From positions 1 through 10,662 of the forward strand of contig JBBCJT010000046.1 of the NCBI GenBank assembly GCA_037190665.1: a stretch of 10,662 nt of DNA, read 5' to 3'. The position numbers and the translations under genes were made by a program. Under the pieces are notes generated by a model. The model did not search any database. It was not told where the DNA came from and was given only the letters and a program-made list of their open reading frames with translations. This DNA is from JBBCJT01 sp037190665 (GTDB lineage Bacteria; Pseudomonadota; Alphaproteobacteria; Acetobacterales; Acetobacteraceae). The first letter of the stretch is position 1. Each line of letters opens with the position of its first letter. This document shows, piece by piece, positions 1 through 7,220 of the stretch.

Positions 1-580
1 CATCATAAGCGGCATCCACGCCGAGCGCGCCATGGGCAACCGCGAGCCCGAGCACGAGCGACCCCAGCGCCGGCACCGCCACGCCCAGCCCCGCCAGCAC
101 CATCGGCTTCTGCGCCGCGAGCGCCGCGGCCAGCGCATCCAGCGCACGGCGATCCTGGGCGAGATAGGCCACGCTGTTGGTGACCTTCAGCTCCGCCCCC
201 AGCGTGTGTGTGGCCCAGTCGAGCCAGGGCTGCCAAGCCGCATGCTGGCGGGCGGCGAGCGCCGGCGGATCCGGCGTGCGGTAGCAGAGCAGGTCGGTCT
301 CGCCGAACTTCGCGAGCGCGGCGATGGTCGCGGCGGGGGCGGGGGCGATGCGCTCCTGCCCCGTGGCGGCCATCCGCGTCAGCGGCAGGTCGTCGAACTG
401 GAACTCGCCGTCCTTCGCGCCGCCGGCCTGCGCCCATTCGGCGGCCAGCGCCTCGGCCAGCGCGGCCGTGTCCACGCGCAGCGGCGTCCCGCCCGGCAGG
501 CGGACGGACTTGCCGTCCAGCAGCACCGTGAAGCCGCCGTCCACGGGGGCGGCGGTGGCGATATCCCAGAAGCGCTTCAC
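1..580 (-). CDS. ATP12 family F1-ATPase assembly chaperone (partial, runs off left edge)
   Basis: Atp12-family proteins bind the F1 alpha subunit and help assemble the ATP synthase F1 sector; the family is typical of Alphaproteobacteria and mitochondria. The 193 visible codons begin with GTG (VKRFWDIATAAP) and contain family features: a start resembling KRF(Y/W)..., then VLLDGKSVRLPGGTPL, an AAEW segment near residue 50, LPLTRMAATGQERI, and the diagnostic KFGETDLLCYR followed by WLDWATHTLGAEL and GSLVLGLAVAHGALG. I judge that only the last 40-60 residues are missing. The GTG start overlaps the asmA stop codon (GTGA, 4 nt), implying translational coupling, and no in-frame ATG fits the family N-terminus. 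It is the third gene of a leftward rluC-asmA-atp12 block. The family call rests on recognising the sequence pattern and is fairly secure. Confidence 0.87.
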   Translation of the reverse strand, partial: MKRFWDIATAAPVDGGFTVLLDGKSVRLPGGTPLRVDTAALAEALAAEWAQAGGAKDGEFQFDDLPLTRMAATGQERIAPAPAATIAALAKFGETDLLCYRTPDPPALAARQHAAWQPWLDWATHTLGAELKVTNSVAYLAQDRRALDALAAALAAQKPMVLAGLGVAVPALGSLVLGLAVAHGALGVDAAYD

Positions 581-3135
581 CGGATCAGGCCCCGCAGCAG
601 GTCGCGCGGGTTGCTCGGCACGGTCGGACGCTGCTGCGGCTGCGCCGGCGTCTCGGCGGGCGGCGCCTCGGCCGGGGGCACCGGGCCGGCCGCGCCGCCG
701 CGGGCGATGGCGAGCTGGCGGGGGCAGTCGTCCATGGCAGTCGCCTCGCCCGCGCCGCGCAGCGCCTGCAGCGGGTTGCGCCCGGCGGCGAGCCCGCCCA
801 GCACCTGGCTCGCGATCTGCCCGGCACCGGCTGGATCCACGCCCACGGCGGGCTGTCGCCAGGGGCCGCTGACCAGCACCGGGGCGGCGATGCGGATCTG
901 GCCGACCTTCAGCGTCGGCCGCACGCGCAGCGCCAGCGTCTCCTGCCCGAGGTTGAACGCGCCGCCGCCGTCGAGCTTGGCGAGGCTGGTGTCCGCGAGC
1001 AGGGCCCGTGCCTCGGCCACGCCGTCCGTGGCCTCCAGCCGCAGCGCGACGCAGCGGATGTTGCTGCGCCCGTCGCGGTTCAGCGGCGCGCCCACCGCAC
1101 GCAGGATGTCGCCCGCGAGCGCGTCCACCAGCCGGTTGTCGATGTCCCCGCCCGGCAGCGCGAAGCCCAGATGGCCGGTGGCGGTCGAGGCGATGGCGTG
1201 CGGTGTACGGCCCGCGCCCTTGATGTCGAGGTCCAGCTCCGCCGTGCCCGTCACCGCCTCGCCCTGGCCGAGGGCGGCGAGCAGCGGGCCGAGCGCCAGC
1301 GCCGGCACCTTCGCGGCCAGCGCCACCGGCGGGGAGGGCTGGCGCGCATCCGTGGAGAGTCGCACCTCCGCCCGTCCGCCCGGGCCGGTGAAGGCGAGCG
1401 GGGCGAGGGCGAGCTGGCCTTCCTGCAGCGATCCGGTCAGCCGCACGTCCTGCCAGACCTGGCTGAGCAGGGTCAGCGCGGCCACGGTGATCTCCGCCTT
1501 GCCATCGGCGAGCGTCAGCGCCTCGAACGGCAGTTGCGTGTCCGGGATCAGCCGGCCGTTGCCGGCGGCTTGTGCCGGCAACGGAGGCGGTGGCGGCGCG
1601 CCGCCGGCGGCCGGGGCCGCCGGTGCGGGCGGGACGGCGCGGAAGGCGGCCATCAGCGCATCGGCATCGAGGCGCTGGGAGGCGAGCTTCACCTGCACCG
1701 CCTGCCGCTGCCCGACGATCCAGGTCGCCTCGCCCGCCAGATCGCCTTCCGGCAGCGTCACCTTCAGGTCGCGGAGATAGGCGCCGCCCGCGAAGCCGGT
1801 GCCGCGTTCGGCGATCCGCGCCTGCGCGGCGATGTCCCGCAGCGCCGGAAGCTGTGCGCCGGCGAGCTTGCCCATGGCGGCGAGGTCGGGGATCGCGGCC
1901 ACGACCGCGAGGTCCACGCCGGACGGCACGCGCGGATCGGCGATCGCGCCCTTGACCGTGCCGCTGGCCCCGGCCGCCTGCCAGGCGAGGTCCACCGGCA
2001 GCGGCCGCGCCGGGCCGCCCGGCAGCAGCGCCGCCGGCGCGCCGAGCGTGCCGGTCAGCGCGGCCGGGGCACCGTTGATCGCGGCGGAGATCGCCACGCG
2101 CATCGGCTGATCCACGGCGGGCGCGGCGATCTCCAGCTTCTCCAGCCGCAGCCCTTCGACCAGCGATTGCAGGTCGGCCGCGCCGGCGGACAGCGTCAGC
2201 GCCGAGACCGCCGGGATCGGCCCGCCGCTGTCCTGCGCCTGCGCCTTCAGCGCCACATCCCGCAGCGGCGGCAGCGGAATGTCCGGCACGAAGGGGGCGA
2301 GCGCGGCCATGTCCGGCACCGTGGCGTCGAGCGCGAGCTTCCAGCCCGTCATGGCCGTAGTGTCGGCGATGCTGCCCTCGGCGGACAGCCGCGCGCCGGC
2401 GGCTTCCACCGTCAGCAGGACCGGGAAGGGCGGGGCGTCCGGCGGCGGCCGCATCAGCCGTGCCAGCGGGCCGAACTGGCCGCGGAGCGCGAGCTTCGCG
2501 CCGTTCACCGCCGCCTCGGCCGAGATGGTGGTGGGGCCCGTCGCGGGGAGCGCGGCCTCCAGCCGGGCGAGGTCGTAATGCGCCTCCGTGCCGGCGCGGG
2601 CGTCGCGGATGGTCAGCCGCCCGTCCTCGATGCGCAGCGCCTCCACCGCGAAGATGGTCGGCGGCGCGCTGCCGGCGGCGGGCTCGGGCGTGGGCGGAGG
2701 GGCGGGGGCAGGCTGCGGCGCGGGATCGGTCGCCGCGGCGGCCGGGCCTTCCCAGTTCGTGCGCCCGTCGGCGAGGCGTTCCAGCAGGATGTCCGGCGCC
2801 ACCAGCACCAGCCGCGACACTTCCACCCGCCGCGAGAGCAGCGGGATCAGCGCGACCTGCAACTCCAGCCGTTGGAGCGTCGCCATCTCGGGCCGCGAGC
2901 CGCCCGCGACGTTGGCCACCGCGACCTTCTCGGCCACCAGCGTCGGCACGAGCGAGGGCTTGATCGACAGATCCCCCGCGATCGTCACCTGCCTTCCGGT
3001 GGCGCGCAGCGCCTCCGCCTCGATCCGGGGTTTGAGCCGGTTCGCATCGAAGGTGGCGATCAGCACGCCGATCACGACCGCCGGCACGACGATCAGCAGG
3101 GCCAGTACCCAGAGCGCGATACGCAGAAGCCTCAT
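577..3135 (-). CDS. AsmA family protein, inner-membrane anchored
   Basis: AsmA/TamB-type proteins hang in the periplasm from one N-terminal membrane helix and are linked to phospholipid transport and outer-membrane homeostasis. This 852-residue protein has a single N-terminal hydrophobic segment (about residues 4-27) followed by the AsmA N-terminal pattern FDANRLKPRIEAEALRATGR, with GDLSIKPSLVPTL and later RLADGRTNWEG. A Pro/Ala-rich linker lies at about 131-159 and a second at about 501-523. The AsmA C-terminal region spans roughly 535-765, including TGTAELDLDIKGAGRTPHAIA, FALPGGDIDN and VSGPWRQPAVGVDP. The last 80 residues are a low-complexity Pro/Ala tail. Residues about 187-329 and 330-470 look like two copies of one unit. 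The ATG start is preceded by AGGAGAG at 7 nt. The gene begins 12 nt after the pseudouridine synthase gene and overlaps the Atp12 gene by 4 nt. The exact lipid substrate cannot be inferred. Confidence 0.9.
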   Translation of the reverse strand: MRLLRIALWVLALLIVVPAVVIGVLIATFDANRLKPRIEAEALRATGRQVTIAGDLSIKPSLVPTLVAEKVAVANVAGGSRPEMATLQRLELQVALIPLLSRRVEVSRLVLVAPDILLERLADGRTNWEGPAAAATDPAPQPAPAPPPTPEPAAGSAPPTIFAVEALRIEDGRLTIRDARAGTEAHYDLARLEAALPATGPTTISAEAAVNGAKLALRGQFGPLARLMRPPPDAPPFPVLLTVEAAGARLSAEGSIADTTAMTGWKLALDATVPDMAALAPFVPDIPLPPLRDVALKAQAQDSGGPIPAVSALTLSAGAADLQSLVEGLRLEKLEIAAPAVDQPMRVAISAAINGAPAALTGTLGAPAALLPGGPARPLPVDLAWQAAGASGTVKGAIADPRVPSGVDLAVVAAIPDLAAMGKLAGAQLPALRDIAAQARIAERGTGFAGGAYLRDLKVTLPEGDLAGEATWIVGQRQAVQVKLASQRLDADALMAAFRAVPPAPAAPAAGGAPPPPPLPAQAAGNGRLIPDTQLPFEALTLADGKAEITVAALTLLSQVWQDVRLTGSLQEGQLALAPLAFTGPGGRAEVRLSTDARQPSPPVALAAKVPALALGPLLAALGQGEAVTGTAELDLDIKGAGRTPHAIASTATGHLGFALPGGDIDNRLVDALAGDILRAVGAPLNRDGRSNIRCVALRLEATDGVAEARALLADTSLAKLDGGGAFNLGQETLALRVRPTLKVGQIRIAAPVLVSGPWRQPAVGVDPAGAGQIASQVLGGLAAGRNPLQALRGAGEATAMDDCPRQLAIARGGAAGPVPPAEAPPAETPAQPQQRPTVPSNPRDLLRGLIR

Positions 3136-3142
3136 CCGTCGT

Positions 3143-3150
3143 CTCTCCTA
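3143..3150 (-). promoter_or_regulatory. Ribosome binding site of asmA, overlapping the rluC stop codon
   Basis: Read on the minus strand the sequence is TAGGAGAG, followed by 7 nt and the asmA ATG. The TAG is the stop codon of the upstream pseudouridine synthase gene, so the termination codon forms the left end of a strong Shine-Dalgarno sequence. This fixes the asmA start and suggests that termination and re-initiation are coupled. Confidence 0.75.
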
Positions 3151-4128
3151 CCGCCCGGTCCGGCGCGGGGCCGGGGCGCGCGGGGCCGTGAACCCCAGGC
3201 CGCGGAACGTGTCCGCCATATGCGGCGGCAGTTCGGCCGCCACATCGACAACGCCGCCAGCCGGATGCGGGATGCGCAGCGCGCGGGCATGCAGATGCAG
3301 CCGCGGGGCGAAACCCTCCAGCGTGGCGCCGGCCGCGCCGTATTTCTCGTCGCCCAGGATCGGCGTGCCGAGCCCGGCGCAATGGACGCGAAGCTGATGC
3401 GTGCGCCCGGTCAGCGGCTTCAGCTCCAGCCAGGCCGCGCGGCGGCCGGCCTTGTCGACCGTGAGGTAGTCGGTGACCGCGCGGGCGGCCTCGTCCTCGC
3501 CTTTCTCGGCCAGCCGCGTCCGTTCCCCGCGCGGGCCCGGGGCGCGGGCGAGCGCGGCGTCGATGCGGCCTTCCAGCGGCACCGGCAGCCCGACGACGAC
3601 GGCCCAGTAGGTCTTCTCCGCATCGCGGCCGCGGAAGGCGGCGGCGAGCGAGGCGGCGGCGGCGGCGGAGCGGGCGATCGCCAGCACGCCGGAGGTGTCG
3701 CGGTCGAGCCGGTGGACCAGCCGCGGCCGTTCCGCGTGGCCGAAGCGGAACGCATCCAGCATGTGGTCGAGGCTGCGGGCGATGCCCGGCCCGCCCTGCA
3801 CCGGCATGCCGGAGGGCTTGTTCAGCACGATCAGGTGGTCGTCCCGGAAGAGGATCAGCCGGTGCAGGTCCTTCGCCTCGCGGTCGGAGACCGTGACGGT
3901 CTGGCGCTCGGGCGGTTCGTGCTCGGGCAGCGGCGGGACGCGGATTTCGGCCCCGGCGGGCAGCCGCGTGGCGGCCTCGGCGCGCTTGCCGTCGACGCGG
4001 ATCTGGCCGGTGCGGCAGAGCCGGTGGATCGCGCCCTGGGCGAGGCCGGGGAAATGGCGGCGGAACCAACGGTCGAGGCGGATATCGGCCTCGTCGGCGG
4101 CGACGGTGCGGGTGCTGAGCGCGGACAT
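3148..4128 (-). CDS. rluC: RluA-family 23S rRNA pseudouridine synthase, RluC-like
   Basis: This cytoplasmic enzyme isomerises specific uridines in rRNA to pseudouridine. The 326-residue protein has an N-terminal S4 RNA-binding domain (about residues 14-66: IRLDRWFRRHFPGLAQGAIH, then GQIRVDGKR). The catalytic domain follows (about 90-300), with LNKPSGMPVQGG, the signature HRLDRDTSGVL at 139-149 (Asp142 is the expected catalytic residue) and LTGRTHQLRVHCAGLGTPILGDEKYG at about 239-264. HRLDRDTSG matches E. coli RluC better than RluD, but target uridines cannot be assigned from sequence alone. The ATG at 4128 was chosen because GGAG lies just upstream and the length fits the family; an in-frame GTG ten codons earlier lacks a ribosome site. 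The gene is 98 nt downstream of the DUF2235 gene and 12 nt upstream of asmA. The reading frame stays open far upstream to 5181, inside the DUF2235 gene, but that extension is spurious. Confidence 0.9.
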   Translation of the reverse strand: MSALSTRTVAADEADIRLDRWFRRHFPGLAQGAIHRLCRTGQIRVDGKRAEAATRLPAGAEIRVPPLPEHEPPERQTVTVSDREAKDLHRLILFRDDHLIVLNKPSGMPVQGGPGIARSLDHMLDAFRFGHAERPRLVHRLDRDTSGVLAIARSAAAAASLAAAFRGRDAEKTYWAVVVGLPVPLEGRIDAALARAPGPRGERTRLAEKGEDEAARAVTDYLTVDKAGRRAAWLELKPLTGRTHQLRVHCAGLGTPILGDEKYGAAGATLEGFAPRLHLHARALRIPHPAGGVVDVAAELPPHMADTFRGLGFTAPRAPAPRRTGR

Positions 4129-4205
4129 TCGCTCCGGCAGATAGGCGATGCGGGGCACGGATGCGACCGTGCTTGCGCACGAAGATGATCCCGGCACGCC
4201 GCGTC

Positions 4206-4223
4206 CCGCCCGTCCGGGGGCGG
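4206..4223 (-). terminator. Weak hairpin just after the DUF2235 gene
   Basis: On the minus strand CCGCCC, a 6-nt loop and GGGCGG form a perfect 6-bp GC stem directly after the stop codon of the DUF2235 gene. No T tract follows, so it is not a classical intrinsic terminator. It may only stabilise the 3' end or be chance in GC-rich DNA. It lies in the 98-nt gap (4129-4226) before rluC, where I see no convincing promoter. Confidence 0.2.
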
Positions 4224-4226
4224 CGA

Positions 4227-6710
4227 TCAGTCCCCGGGCGGGGCCAGGGCGGCGCCGGGATGCGGCTGGACGTGCAGGGTCGCGATGCCCCGATTGTTCT
4301 CGTAGAGCAGCGTCCTGTGGAAGGCGATGCCCGCGTCGTTGACGTAGAGGAACAGCGGGCTGTCCCGGCGCGCGGTCAGTTCCGCAAGGTAGATGGTCTT
4401 GCCGTTCTGCGGCGGCAGGCGCTGCCACTTCAGGGCGTAGACATCGCTGCCCTGGCTGCCGATCCGCGCCATCAGGCGGAACCAGTCCGCTCCCCACTCC
4501 CGGCGCAGCGGCGCGGCGATCGCCATGACCAGCGACTGCTGCCGGGAGAGGGCGGTATCGGCGAGGCCGTTGGGGTCGGCGGGAAGCGTGCCGTCCCGCC
4601 AGGGATGCGCGTGATCCGCCGCCGGCACGGCAAGGCGCAGGACGTATCTCGTTCCCGCCTGCATCCGCAGCCCGGTGGCGTTGCAGGGGTTTCGCGTGTC
4701 GATCTCGGGCGCGGCCGCCCATCGTCCCGCCACGACAGGCGTGGCCGCGGCGTGATCGGTACAGATGTATCCGGCGCTCTCCCGCGCCGCGTAGCCGGCA
4801 TGGTTCAGCACGGCCAACCCGAGATAGCCCGTCGCTACGAACGCGAGGGCGGGAAGGACGTACCAGGCGAGCCAGTTCCAGCCCCGCCGGTAGGCACCGT
4901 GAGTACGCACCGCCTCGATGGCGAGATTGAACCGCCCGGCCGGCCGCACGCCGCCGAGTGCGGTTCCCGTGCGCGGGGCGAGGCCGGGAAAGGCGTACCA
5001 GATGCGGCGCATATCGTCGCTGATGCGCTCCTCCAGCCGGCTTCCACGCCACATGAGCAGATAGATCGCGAGGGCGAGCAGGCCGAAGGTCGTGGGGTGG
5101 GACGAGAAGTTCGCGACCCAGGGCTCCGCCATCGAAGGCAGGATCGCGCCGAGCATGCCAACGAGGCCGGAGAGGAAGCACAGCGGACCTTCGCAGGTCG
5201 GCGCGTCGCCGGCGGGTCTCCAGGCCGGCATGGTCACGAGCAGCAGCGTGGCGAACAGCGTCGCGAAGTAGATGACGCGCCGACGCCAGACCCAGTTCCA
5301 GACATGCTCCTGCTGTCCGGCGCGCTGATCCGCGCTCGGCGGTGAAGGGGCGGGCTGTGCCGTCTCATCGGCGGTCGTTGCGCCGGCATTGTCCGTGGTC
5401 AGGAACCGATGGCCGTCGACGATGCTGCCATCGAAGCGGACGACCGCGAACTGCGGCGGCAGGCCGATCGGCGCATAGCCGTCCTGGCCGGCACTGATGC
5501 GGCGGAAGACGCTCTCGTGGATCTTCGGACGCTCCACGCGCACGGGAAGGCGCGGCGAGCGATGGAGCAGCTTGCGCACCCACGCGAACAGCGGTTTCGG
5601 CGGACCAGCGCAGAGCTGCGCCAGATGCCGGGGCTGATAGCGATAGTAGCCCGCCAGACCGCGCCGGGAATCGTGACGGGGGCCGTTCTCGTCCGCGAGC
5701 GCCGCCAGCGTGGCGCGGATGAACGGCGTGAAGCGCAGGCCGCAGGCTTCCGCTTCATCCAGGATCCAGTTGAAGGAGACGAAGGACAGGCTGCCGTCGG
5801 GATACCCGCCGCCGACATCGGCATGCGCGCCTGCGAACCAGATCTGGGTGACGCGTTCCTCGCGGACATGCGTGGTCTCGCGGTTCGCGCCCTCCACGCC
5901 GCCGAACGTGTCGCCGCCGCGGCGATGCGGCGTCTCGTTGAACAGGCGCGGGTGAAACGTCCTCCGTTCGTCGTCGAGGCAGAGCGCGTGACAGGCGCGC
6001 CGCACGCGGGCGTTGAGGTCCCCGTTCGGCAGGGTCAGCGGCAGGATCAGCAGATCGACCGCGCGCGTCAGCTCCTCGATCGGCAGGCCGTAGGCATCCA
6101 CCGTGTCCCACACGCCCACCATCGCGATCCCAACCGGAGGGTCCACCGGATCGGTGGAGGTCGAGCGCCCGCGATTACGGGTCGGGTCGTAGGTTTCCCC
6201 GAAGATCCATGTGTTCCACTGGCCGATGACGGCATCGCGGACGATGCGCAGCGGCCGGATGAACGGATTGAGATTGTAGTACCGCGCGCGGCGATACGCG
6301 CGGAAGGCGGCGCGGATGTTGCGTTCGAGCTTCGCCTCGTCCCCGTCATAGGGCACGACGCCCTGACTCATGATGAGGCCGATCAGCACGCGGATGGTGA
6401 ACGCGCCGCGGCTGAAGCCGAAGGCGTAGATGCGGTCGCCCGGCCGCCAGGTCCGGCACAGGAAGGCGTAGAGCTGGAGAACGTTGCGCTTCAGCCCTAG
6501 GCCGAAGATGCCGCCCAGGATCGCCAGCGGCCGGAAGCTCGAGGTGCCGACGCCGTCGTCGTAGAAGGCGAACTGCCGGGGATGCTTCGGTTCCGCGGGA
6601 TCGACCAGGTCCAGCGCGTCGTAGATGCGCCGCACGTTCGTCTTGAACGGGCTCGACACGCTGTTGCCGGTGCCGTCGGAGAGAAGGACGATATTGCGAC
6701 TGCGATCCAC
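4227..6710 (-). CDS. DUF2235 (Tle1-like) alpha/beta-hydrolase with membrane segments and LecA-like C-terminal domain
   Basis: The 827-residue protein starts with the DUF2235 pattern RNIVLLSDGTGNSVSS...TNVRRIY. It carries the serine-hydrolase elbow GFSRG (98-102, nucleophile Ser100), a candidate Asp202 in VWDTVDAYG and a candidate His296 in WFAGAHADVGGGYPD. DUF2235 includes the Tle1 phospholipases delivered by type VI secretion, but also many uncharacterised proteins. After residue 470 come hydrophobic segments at about 479-497, 511-527 (weak), 541-554 and 613-635. The region from about 685 to 817 has the LecA (PA-IL) pattern: LMARIGSQG at 746-754, LFLYVNDAG at 786-794 and YENNRGIATLHV at 803-814. 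A strongly basic loop (555-612) suggests it is cytoplasmic, which would put the lectin-like end, with Cys650 and Cys676, in the periplasm. It starts with GTG, preceded by only a weak GAAG. No VgrG, PAAR, adaptor or immunity gene is adjacent, so an antibacterial effector role is unsupported. The substrate is unknown. Confidence 0.88.
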   Translation of the reverse strand: MDRSRNIVLLSDGTGNSVSSPFKTNVRRIYDALDLVDPAEPKHPRQFAFYDDGVGTSSFRPLAILGGIFGLGLKRNVLQLYAFLCRTWRPGDRIYAFGFSRGAFTIRVLIGLIMSQGVVPYDGDEAKLERNIRAAFRAYRRARYYNLNPFIRPLRIVRDAVIGQWNTWIFGETYDPTRNRGRSTSTDPVDPPVGIAMVGVWDTVDAYGLPIEELTRAVDLLILPLTLPNGDLNARVRRACHALCLDDERRTFHPRLFNETPHRRGGDTFGGVEGANRETTHVREERVTQIWFAGAHADVGGGYPDGSLSFVSFNWILDEAEACGLRFTPFIRATLAALADENGPRHDSRRGLAGYYRYQPRHLAQLCAGPPKPLFAWVRKLLHRSPRLPVRVERPKIHESVFRRISAGQDGYAPIGLPPQFAVVRFDGSIVDGHRFLTTDNAGATTADETAQPAPSPPSADQRAGQQEHVWNWVWRRRVIYFATLFATLLLVTMPAWRPAGDAPTCEGPLCFLSGLVGMLGAILPSMAEPWVANFSSHPTTFGLLALAIYLLMWRGSRLEERISDDMRRIWYAFPGLAPRTGTALGGVRPAGRFNLAIEAVRTHGAYRRGWNWLAWYVLPALAFVATGYLGLAVLNHAGYAARESAGYICTDHAAATPVVAGRWAAAPEIDTRNPCNATGLRMQAGTRYVLRLAVPAADHAHPWRDGTLPADPNGLADTALSRQQSLVMAIAAPLRREWGADWFRLMARIGSQGSDVYALKWQRLPPQNGKTIYLAELTARRDSPLFLYVNDAGIAFHRTLLYENNRGIATLHVQPHPGAALAPPGD

Positions 6711-6762
6711 GGCCGACTTCAGGGCGAACCTGCTCCCGGTACGCCGCGAAATTTGCGAATCT

Positions 6763-6812
6763 GAAATAAAAACACAAGCCGGAGTTGAGGGGCCGGTTCA
6801 GCCGCTCCCGGC
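6763..6812 (-). terminator. Possible intrinsic terminator at the end of crcB
   Basis: On the minus strand GCCGGGAG (in the last codons of crcB) can pair with CTCCGGC, with one bulged G. The second arm is followed directly by TTGTGTTTTTATTTC, the most T-rich stretch in the window. The loop is about 20 nt and can form a small inner stem. Arm, arm and T tract are in the right order for termination after crcB. The long loop and bulge make it imperfect. The same AT-rich stretch could instead hold a promoter for the DUF2235 gene, but I see no clear -35/-10 pair. Confidence 0.4.
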
Positions 6813-7196
6813 CACCCGCCGCACCAGCACGAAGAACGCGGCGAACAGCGCAAGGCCGCCGACCACCGACCCCACGACATACCCCGCGGCCACCAGCGGT
6901 GCCCGCAGCCACAGCAGCCCCGCATCAAGCGAGAACGCGGAGAACGTCGTGAACCCGCCGAGGATGCCGGTGATCACGAACACCCGCCACGGCGCGGTCA
7001 TCTCCATTCCCGCCGCCAGCGCGCCGCCCAGCGCGCCGATCACCGCGCACCCGACGAGGTTCACGATCAGCGTGCCCCACGGATAGCCGATGCCCAGCGC
7101 CCCCACGCTCCACAGCCCGACGAGGTAGCGCGCGACCGAACCGATCGCGCCCCCCGCCGCCACCGCGCCGAGCAGCACCGCATTCGTACTTGCCAC
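6798..7196 (-). CDS. crcB: Fluoride channel CrcB/FluC
   Basis: CrcB (Fluc) proteins are small inner-membrane, dual-topology dimeric channels that let fluoride leave the cell. The 132-residue length is typical. Family motifs are all present: AAGGAIGSVARYLVG (13-27), YPWGTLIVNLVGCAVIG (38-54, pore Asn46) and GILGGFTTFSAFS (77-89), the TTFS box near the central sodium site. Four hydrophobic segments are seen at about 6-28, 38-60, 70-92 and 102-126. The start is GTG with a G-rich stretch (GGGGGACGGGG) just upstream. It lies 24 nt downstream of the msrQ-like gene, so it is probably the last gene of the tlpA-msrQ-crcB operon. The 24-nt gap is too short for a fluoride riboswitch. Confidence 0.95.
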   Translation of the reverse strand: MASTNAVLLGAVAAGGAIGSVARYLVGLWSVGALGIGYPWGTLIVNLVGCAVIGALGGALAAGMEMTAPWRVFVITGILGGFTTFSAFSLDAGLLWLRAPLVAAGYVVGSVVGGLALFAAFFVLVRRVAGSG

Positions 7197-7220
7197 GTTC
7201 GCCCCGTCCCCCGGTTATCG

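Noticed and set aside
32..1780. A 582-residue plus-strand open frame across atp12 and asmA
   Set aside because: It is an antisense shadow with repetitive Arg/Ala/Ser composition and no recognisable domain; the minus-strand genes are convincing.
1171..4188. A 1005-residue open frame on the plus strand opposite asmA and rluC
   Set aside because: Its product is Arg/Gly/Gln-rich low-complexity sequence without domains, and both opposite genes have clear family motifs. Long antisense frames are expected at this GC content.
4129..5181. Long N-terminal extension of the RluC-like protein
   Set aside because: It would overlap the DUF2235 gene antisense-free but out of frame, and its sequence is Arg/Pro-rich noise. 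The ATG at 4128 with GGAG upstream gives a family-length protein.
4129..6797. Type VI secretion effector/immunity locus around the DUF2235 gene
   Set aside because: The flanking genes are crcB and rluC. There is no VgrG, PAAR, DUF4123 adaptor or small immunity gene in the gaps of 87 and 98 nt.
7197..7220. Fluoride riboswitch upstream of crcB
   Set aside because: The gap to the preceding gene is only 24 nt, too short for the crcB-motif RNA, and no suitable fold is visible.
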